The position numbers and the translations under genes are program-made. Shown here piece by piece: positions 1 to 5,027 of a stretch of 6,877 nt of DNA. The DNA is taken from the NCBI GenBank assembly GCA_902578505.1, contig CACHDD010000044.1:1-6877 (forward strand), given 5' to 3'. How positions within the stretch are numbered: the first letter of the stretch is position 1; each line of letters begins with the position of its first letter. The notes under the pieces were generated by a model. It was given only the letters and a program-made list of their open reading frames with translations, did no database searches and was not told where the DNA came from. Origin of the DNA: an uncultured Bacteroidota bacterium (GTDB lineage Bacteria > Bacteroidota > Bacteroidia > Flavobacteriales > UA16).

Positions 1-3
1 CCT

Positions 4-11
4 TAACTTTG
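4..11 (+). promoter_or_regulatory. Bacteroidota-type -7 promoter element for the bamD operon
   Basis: The sequence TAACTTTG matches the Bacteroidota housekeeping-sigma -7 consensus TAnnTTTG exactly, and it ends only 6 nt before the ATG at 18. The partner -33 element (TTTG) would lie upstream of the window and cannot be checked. With this spacing, transcription would start at or within a few bases of the ATG, giving a leaderless or near-leaderless mRNA. The consensus is established knowledge; the assignment as an active promoter is inference from one half-site and its position ahead of a tightly packed gene block. Confidence 0.55.
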
Positions 12-17
12 CTATCA

Positions 18-836
18 ATGCAAAAGTCCTCTTTACACATTTATTTTATAGTTATAACCATTACACTTGGATCTCTGGCAAGTTGCTCAGGATATAATAA
101 AGCGTTAAAAAGCACAAACACTGATGAAAAATGGGAGTATGCAAGTAAAGCTTTAGAAAATAATGAATGTATGAAAGCTCTTCCACTTCTTGAGGAATGT
201 GTTAGTTTAACAAGGGGTACTCAAAGAGCTGAAGAGGTTCAATTCAAGTTTGCAGAAGCGCATTATTGTGTGAGAGATTTTTATTTAGCTCGTTACTATT
301 ACAACACATATGCAAAAACTTTTCCAAATAGTTCACTTGTTGAAGATGTTGAATTTAAAGGAGCTATTTGCAGTTATAATCTTTCGCCTAATTGGTCTTT
401 AGACCAAACAGAAACAAGCTCAGCCATCCAAGAATTCCAACTATTTATGGATAAATACCCAAGCTCTGTTTATAGGGATTCAGCCCAAACCATGATAGAA
501 CAACTTCGAAGTAAACTAGAAAAAAAGTCATTTGAATCTGCTGCAATCTATCATAAAATTGGCCAATACAAAAGCGCTACCATTGCACTTCATAATGCAC
601 TCAAGGATTACCCTGATTCACAATATAGAGAACGTATGCATTTTTTAATAATCGACAGCTATTATCAATATGCACTAATGAGTACTGAAAGAAGGAAAAT
701 TGAACGATTTAACGATGCTACCGATGCTTTTCATACCTTTGCATCCCGTTTTCCCGATAGTGAGTACTATTCTGAAGCTCAGAATATATATAACTCTTGT
801 GTGAAATCAGTAGAAACATTAGAATCTCAACAATAG
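18..836 (+). CDS. bamD: Outer membrane protein assembly factor BamD (lipoprotein)
   Basis: BamD is the essential lipoprotein partner of BamA in the complex that folds beta-barrel proteins into the outer membrane; it sits on the periplasmic face of that membrane. The 272-residue product starts with a lipoprotein signal: a hydrophobic stretch at about residues 8-20, then the lipobox L-A-S-C with the lipidated Cys at residue 23, followed by SGYNKAL. The rest is alpha-helical and reads as tandem TPR-like repeats, with aromatic and Ala-rich helix pairs each ending in a 'YP/FP-x-S' turn (about residues 102-105, 147-150, 198-201 and 245-248). The SLDQTET segment (127-133) followed by AIQEF is, from memory, typical of Bacteroidota BamD. 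The length is close to the family norm. I chose the ATG at 18 over an in-frame TTG at 9 because the TTG falls inside the -7 promoter element. rpoZ follows after 15 bp. BamD versus a generic TPR lipoprotein is decided mainly by the lipobox context and the neighbours. Confidence 0.9.
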   Translation: MQKSSLHIYFIVITITLGSLASCSGYNKALKSTNTDEKWEYASKALENNECMKALPLLEECVSLTRGTQRAEEVQFKFAEAHYCVRDFYLARYYYNTYAKTFPNSSLVEDVEFKGAICSYNLSPNWSLDQTETSSAIQEFQLFMDKYPSSVYRDSAQTMIEQLRSKLEKKSFESAAIYHKIGQYKSATIALHNALKDYPDSQYRERMHFLIIDSYYQYALMSTERRKIERFNDATDAFHTFASRFPDSEYYSEAQNIYNSCVKSVETLESQQ

Positions 837-851
837 CTCAAATTAAAGAAT

Positions 852-1181
852 ATGAATTTCAAGAATGTCAAAGCAGAACGCAATACGATTACTCGCAATA
901 CCAAGAATTTAGAAGAAAAAGGGACTGGTAATATCTTTGAAACTATAGTTGTTCTCTCTCGTCGTAGCAACCAGCTTTCTCAAGATCTTAAGAAAGAGCT
1001 AAATGCAAAAATGGAAGAATTCGTTATTCCAAATGACACTTTGGAAGAGGTTTTCGAAAACCGAGAGCAGATTGAGATTTCTAAATTTTACGAGCGCCTG
1101 GCTAAACCTCAAGCTATCGCTATTCAGGAATTAGAAGAAGATAATATTTACGTTCGTAAGGAAGAGAAAGAAGAGTCTTGA
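852..1181 (+). CDS. rpoZ: DNA-directed RNA polymerase omega subunit, Bacteroidota type
   Basis: The omega subunit binds the beta-prime subunit of RNA polymerase and helps it fold and assemble. The 109-residue product keeps the two landmark segments of omega. NIFETIVVLSRRSNQL (residues 27-42) corresponds to the E. coli helix with RFDLVLVAARRARQM. KPQAIAIQELEEDNI (85-99) corresponds to KTTVIALREIEEGLI. Between them lies a charged stretch (about 43-84, containing LEEVFENREQIEISKFYERL) that is longer than in E. coli omega; from memory this is standard in Bacteroidota. The C-terminus is a short acidic/basic tail. The ATG at 852 is preceded by a purine-rich AAAGAA but no convincing Shine-Dalgarno sequence. 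The gene lies 15 bp after bamD and 41 bp before coaBC, so co-transcription is likely. In many bacteria rpoZ also sits near coaBC, which supports the call. Confidence 0.9.
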   Translation: MNFKNVKAERNTITRNTKNLEEKGTGNIFETIVVLSRRSNQLSQDLKKELNAKMEEFVIPNDTLEEVFENREQIEISKFYERLAKPQAIAIQELEEDNIYVRKEEKEES

Positions 1182-1222
1182 GAATAATAAAAACATAAGC
1201 ATAGCTAGAAAAATACTTTCTA

Positions 1223-2467
1223 ATGACCGGTAGTCCGGAATCCCAAAATCCTATAAAAAATCTACTGGGACGTCGAGTTGTTCTTGGAATAACTGGTAGC
1301 ATCGCTGCATATAAAAGCGCATTTCTTTCAAGAGAATTAATTCGCAAAGGTGCTGAAGTGAAAGTTGTAATGACTCCGTCAGCTACTGATTTTATTTCAC
1401 CACTTACTCTTGCAACACTAGTAAATAAACCAGTTCACTCTGACTTTACAGAAAACAAAGACAAAGGAACTTGGGCTAATCATGTAGAATTGGGAATTTG
1501 GGGAGATCTATTTTTAATAGCTCCCTGCTCAGCACAAACCATGTCAGCTATGGTAACCGGCTCTTGTAACAATCTACTCCAGGCTGTCTTCCTAAGTGCT
1601 CGATGTCCTGTAATTATAGCTCCAGCAATGGATCTTGATATGTTTACCAACGAGGCGACTCAGCAAAACATACAAATTCTTAGAGATAGAGGAGTGGGAA
1701 TAATAGAACCTGCTTCAGGACCATTAGCAAGTGGACTTGATGGAAAAGGAAGACTTGAGGAGCCAATAATCATTGTAGAAAAAGTTGAGGAATTCTTTCA
1801 TAGTTCTCTACCACTTAAGGGTAAAAAAGTAGTTGTAACTGCAGGGCCAACACAAGAGCCTATTGATGCAGTACGATTCATCGGAAACAGAAGTTCTGGA
1901 AAAATGGGATTTGCCCTAGCAGGAAGGTTAGCAGACTTGGGTGCAGAAGTAATTTTAATCGCTGGGCCTGTTACATTGGAGACACCACCTAGGGTAAGTA
2001 ATCGTATTAATATCAATACTGCAGAAGAATTGTACAATGCAACTATTGAGGTTTGGCCTAAGATGGACGCAGGAATTGCCTGCGCAGCCGTTTCAGACAT
2101 CAAGTCAAAAGATATATCTGAAAAAAAACTACATAAAAACGAATTTTCAAATACAGTTGAATTAGAAAAAACTCTTGACACATTAGCCGCTATGGGAAGG
2201 TGTAAAAGGGATAATCAAATCTTAATGGGATTTGCTTTAGAGACAGACGATGGATACAATAGCGCAATAGGCAAATTAAAAAGAAAAAATCTTGATATTG
2301 TGGTTCTCAACACTTTAGCAGATGAGGGTGCTGGATTCAGCCACAACACAAATAAAGTTACCGTTATAAAAAGAGTTGGTGTAGATACTGAAATCCGTAG
2401 TTTTGAGTTAAAGAGTAAGAAAGAGGTCGCGAAGGATTTAATTGACATGCTTTTTGAAATAACATGA
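1223..2467 (+). CDS. coaBC: Bifunctional phosphopantothenoylcysteine decarboxylase / phosphopantothenate-cysteine ligase
   Basis: This cytosolic enzyme performs two steps of coenzyme A synthesis: CoaB joins 4'-phosphopantothenate to cysteine using CTP, and the FMN-dependent CoaC domain decarboxylates the product to 4'-phosphopantetheine. The 414 residues show both domains. In CoaC (about 17-190) the flavin-binding start is LGITGSIAAYK (21-31), the catalytic His is His87 in NHVELG, the PASANT-like loop reads PCSAQT (101-106), and the substrate motif reads PAMDLDM (134-140). In CoaB (about 198-414) I see TAGPTQEPID (206-215), RFIGNRSSGKMG (218-229), CAAVSD (287-292), a KLHK version of the KxKK motif (302-305), GFALET (336-341) and NTNKVT (375-380). 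Length is normal. Relative to E. coli, Asp137 replaces the motif Asn and Ser170 stands where the reducing Cys is expected; see findings. The start gives about 10 extra residues before the flavoprotein core, but no better in-frame start exists. The stop overlaps the next ATG (ATGA). Confidence 0.96.
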   Translation: MTGSPESQNPIKNLLGRRVVLGITGSIAAYKSAFLSRELIRKGAEVKVVMTPSATDFISPLTLATLVNKPVHSDFTENKDKGTWANHVELGIWGDLFLIAPCSAQTMSAMVTGSCNNLLQAVFLSARCPVIIAPAMDLDMFTNEATQQNIQILRDRGVGIIEPASGPLASGLDGKGRLEEPIIIVEKVEEFFHSSLPLKGKKVVVTAGPTQEPIDAVRFIGNRSSGKMGFALAGRLADLGAEVILIAGPVTLETPPRVSNRININTAEELYNATIEVWPKMDAGIACAAVSDIKSKDISEKKLHKNEFSNTVELEKTLDTLAAMGRCKRDNQILMGFALETDDGYNSAIGKLKRKNLDIVVLNTLADEGAGFSHNTNKVTVIKRVGVDTEIRSFELKSKKEVAKDLIDMLFEIT

Positions 2468-3384
2468 TAAACAAAGTAAACGTATTTTCTAGAATATCAA
2501 TTGCAATAGTAATCTCGTTAACAACTCTACCATTTGTGTCTTTTACCCAAGAATTAAACTGTTCGGTTCAGGTAATAGCTCCAAGAATTGCCAATGTTGA
2601 AGCAAGTGTATTTGAAGCATTAGAAGATGGAATAAGAGAATTTATGAATGGAAGGCGTTGGACTAATGACAACTTTACCTTTGATGAACGGATTGAATGC
2701 ACAATGCAAATCAATATCTCGGAAGCAAAGAGTGCCACTCAGTTTAGTGGAACAATACAAGTTCAAAGTAGTAGACCAGTTTATGGATCTGATTACGATA
2801 CACCCATGCTTTTCATCAACGATAGTGATTTTGAAATAGTTTGGGTTAATGGTTCTGCCATAAACTTTAATATAGGTATACACAGAGACAACCTCTCCTC
2901 AATTCTAGCTTATTACGCATATATGATCCTAGGAATGGATTACGACAGCTTTGGGATGGAATCAGGTACAGATTATTACATTAAAGCGCAGCAGATAGTA
3001 GCAAACGCACAAAATGCACCTGGCAATGGCTGGAGAGCAAGTCAAGGAAATCAAAATAGGTATTGGTTGGTAGAGAATATGCTAAGTCAAACTTTTAGAC
3101 CGCTCAGATATTGTCTATACAACTATCACAGAAAAGGCATGGACTTGTTATACAACGATGTTGAAACCGCTCGATTAAACATTGGCGATGCAATAGTTGA
3201 AATGAGATCAACTAACCGAATTAGACCTTCATCATACAATCTTCAGATATTTTTCCTTGCAAAAAGTGATGAAATAATCAAGATATTTGAACCAGCTCCT
3301 GAACCTGAAAGAGTGAGATTACTTCCTGTTATTAAGCAAATGGATCCAGGAAATATTGCAAAGTACGACGCTGCACTTCTTTAA
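2464..3384 (+). CDS. porD: DUF4835 family secreted protein (type IX secretion-associated PorD)
   Basis: This 306-residue protein belongs to the DUF4835 family, which I recall being annotated as the type IX secretion protein PorD; its molecular role is not well defined. It starts with an export signal: a few basic residues, a hydrophobic core at about 11-25 (ISIAIVISL onward), and a probable signal peptidase site near VSFT|QELNC (after residue 28). The mature start QELNCSVQV, the segments RRWTND (64-69) and GTIQVQSSRPVYG (96-108), ILAYYAYMILGMDYDSF (147-163), GNGWRASQGNQNR (187-199) and the YNYHRKGMDLLYND region (219-232) match my memory of the family. No lipobox or further membrane segment is visible, so a periplasmic location is likely. 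The ATG overlaps the coaBC stop by 4 nt and the stop codon shares one base with the recN ATG, so all three genes are probably translated from one message. Family membership is firm; the PorD role rests on recalled annotation. Confidence 0.85.
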   Translation: MINKVNVFSRISIAIVISLTTLPFVSFTQELNCSVQVIAPRIANVEASVFEALEDGIREFMNGRRWTNDNFTFDERIECTMQINISEAKSATQFSGTIQVQSSRPVYGSDYDTPMLFINDSDFEIVWVNGSAINFNIGIHRDNLSSILAYYAYMILGMDYDSFGMESGTDYYIKAQQIVANAQNAPGNGWRASQGNQNRYWLVENMLSQTFRPLRYCLYNYHRKGMDLLYNDVETARLNIGDAIVEMRSTNRIRPSSYNLQIFFLAKSDEIIKIFEPAPEPERVRLLPVIKQMDPGNIAKYDAALL

Positions 3385-5027
3385 TGTTATTAGAATTACA
3401 TATCAAAAATTACACTTTAATAGAAGAGCTCAAACTTGAGTTCAAAAGTGGCCTAACTGTTGTTACTGGAGAAACGGGTTCTGGCAAGTCAATATTAATT
3501 AGCGCCTTAGGTTTGGCTTTAGGCGAAAGAGCAACCACATCTACAGTTAGGCATGGCTCACATCTTTGTTCAATTGAAGCAAAATTTATTTCTCATAATA
3601 TTAGTGATGTTTTAGAGAATTGGGATTTAGAACCCCTAAAAAGCGGCGTGATTAATATTCGAAGAGAATTGTCTTCTTCTGGAAGATCCAAAGCATTTGT
3701 TAACGATTCTCAAATTAGTATTGGAACATTAAAAGAAATTGGCGCATTACTTGTTGACTTACACGGTCAAGACGAGACAAGAGGTTTGATGGAAAGAATC
3801 ACTAGGCTTGAACTATTAGATTCATTTGGCGGTCATTTCGAGATTAGAGATTCATACAGAGCAGCGTTTTCAGGTTGGAGAACAGCAACTCAAAAGCTTG
3901 AAGATTTAGAGGCTATTGCTACAAAACCTCAATCAGATGTGGATTACTTACAATTTCAATTAAATGAATTAATGGAATTGGAACTTGAAGATACCAATTG
4001 GAGTGAGCTTGAAGAGGAATTTTCAACACTCACAAATTCCACAGAATTAGCTGCTGGTTACAATTCAACATTCGAGAGCATAGATTCTTTGAATCTTAAA
4101 GAGATTTCTAAAATTCTTGAGTCTATTGCACCATACAGTAAACAAGCAGAAGAGCTTTTAAGCAGGTTTAAAAGCACAATAATTGAACTTGAAGATATTG
4201 CTCAAGAATCAAGCATGTTGTCAGAAAATGTGAGTTTTGACCCACAGAGGTTGATGCTAATTGAAGAAAAATTAGATGGATTTAAGAGGTCTCTTCACAA
4301 GCACAGAGTAAGCACTGCTGGCGAACTAGAAAAGCTACAATCCCAAATCAGCATTCAAATAGAAAGCGCATCCAATCTCGAAAAAGACATTGCAAAAGCT
4401 AAGGATGAGGTATTAAGCACAAAGGCCAACATGTTTGTTGCTGGAGAAGCGCTTAAAAAGGCTAGACAAAAATGCGGAAGAGAATTACTACATATTGTAA
4501 ATTCTGAGTTAAAACCACTAAAACTTCCAAACGTATTGATAAATTGGGAGTTCAGCGATTTATCTACACCTGATCTATATGGAATAGAGGATGTAGATTT
4601 ATTGTTCTCAGCAAATTTAGGATCACCTAAGCTCCCCATTACACAAGTTGCTTCTGGTGGAGAAAAATCTAGAATAATGCTTTCTTTCAAAGCAGCCTTG
4701 TCATCTAAAATCCCAGTCCCCACTATTGTACTTGATGAAATAGATACTGGCGTAAGTGGCGATATAGCTTCTAGGATGGCTAAATCAATGAGATTAATGG
4801 CAAAAAAGCAACAAGTAATTGCAGTGACGCACTTAGCACAAGTCGCAGCAATGGGAGATCAGCATTTAGAGGTATCAAAAGAAACTGATTATAAATCGAC
4901 CTACACAAAAGGTGTTTTTCTAGATGAAAAACAAAAGACTGAAGCAATAGCTAAAATAATAAGTGGAAGCGTGATTACAGAGGAAGCTCTAACCCAAGCT
5001 AGGATACTTAGAAGTTCCAATCAATAG
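3384..5027 (+). CDS. recN: DNA repair protein RecN (SMC-like ATPase)
   Basis: RecN is a cytosolic SMC-family ATPase that acts early in recombinational repair of DNA double-strand breaks. The 547-residue product has the full SMC-like layout and the usual length. The Walker A motif GETGSGKS is at residues 29-36. The Q-loop region DLHGQDET is at 125-132. A long helical, coiled-coil-prone middle rich in Glu, Lys and Leu runs from about 155 to 375. The ABC signature VASGGEKSR is at 422-430, Walker B TIVLDEIDTGVSG at 447-459 and the switch His is His483 in AVTHLAQVAAMGD. The C-terminal segment with IAKIISG (522-528) followed by AL-x-x-AR is also typical. The ATG shares one base with the porD stop (TAATG) and has no Shine-Dalgarno sequence, so translation is probably coupled. 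The Q-loop reads HGQD where many RecN proteins have HGQH. The last 20 bp overlap the 3' end of the opposite-strand receptor gene. Confidence 0.96.
   Translation: MLLELHIKNYTLIEELKLEFKSGLTVVTGETGSGKSILISALGLALGERATTSTVRHGSHLCSIEAKFISHNISDVLENWDLEPLKSGVINIRRELSSSGRSKAFVNDSQISIGTLKEIGALLVDLHGQDETRGLMERITRLELLDSFGGHFEIRDSYRAAFSGWRTATQKLEDLEAIATKPQSDVDYLQFQLNELMELELEDTNWSELEEEFSTLTNSTELAAGYNSTFESIDSLNLKEISKILESIAPYSKQAEELLSRFKSTIIELEDIAQESSMLSENVSFDPQRLMLIEEKLDGFKRSLHKHRVSTAGELEKLQSQISIQIESASNLEKDIAKAKDEVLSTKANMFVAGEALKKARQKCGRELLHIVNSELKPLKLPNVLINWEFSDLSTPDLYGIEDVDLLFSANLGSPKLPITQVASGGEKSRIMLSFKAALSSKIPVPTIVLDEIDTGVSGDIASRMAKSMRLMAKKQQVIAVTHLAQVAAMGDQHLEVSKETDYKSTYTKGVFLDEKQKTEAIAKIISGSVITEEALTQARILRSSNQ

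Noticed and set aside
9..17. In-frame TTG at 9 as the bamD start, adding three residues
   Set aside because: The TTG lies inside the probable -7 promoter box and would only lengthen the signal peptide by MLS; the ATG at 18 gives a normal lipoprotein signal.
1182..1222. Internal promoter or RNA element in the 41-bp rpoZ-coaBC gap
   Set aside because: No TAnnTTTG box is present; the nearest look-alike (TACTTTCT at 1214-1221) lacks the conserved G and the right spacing.
1228..1239. CCGG-TAGT-CCGG mini-hairpin just after the coaBC ATG
   Set aside because: Only four base pairs with a tight loop; a chance arrangement is likely and no regulator is suggested.
2121..2128. Run of eight A's in coaBC as a programmed frameshift site
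   Set aside because: The frame is intact on both sides with conserved CoaB motifs downstream, and no alternative product is suggested; ordinary AT-rich coding sequence.
1798..2181. Antisense open frame of 127 codons inside coaBC, and similar ones inside rpoZ/coaBC, porD and recN
   Set aside because: They lie wholly on the opposite strand of well-supported conserved genes, show low-complexity Ser/Leu/Ile composition and match no family I recognise.
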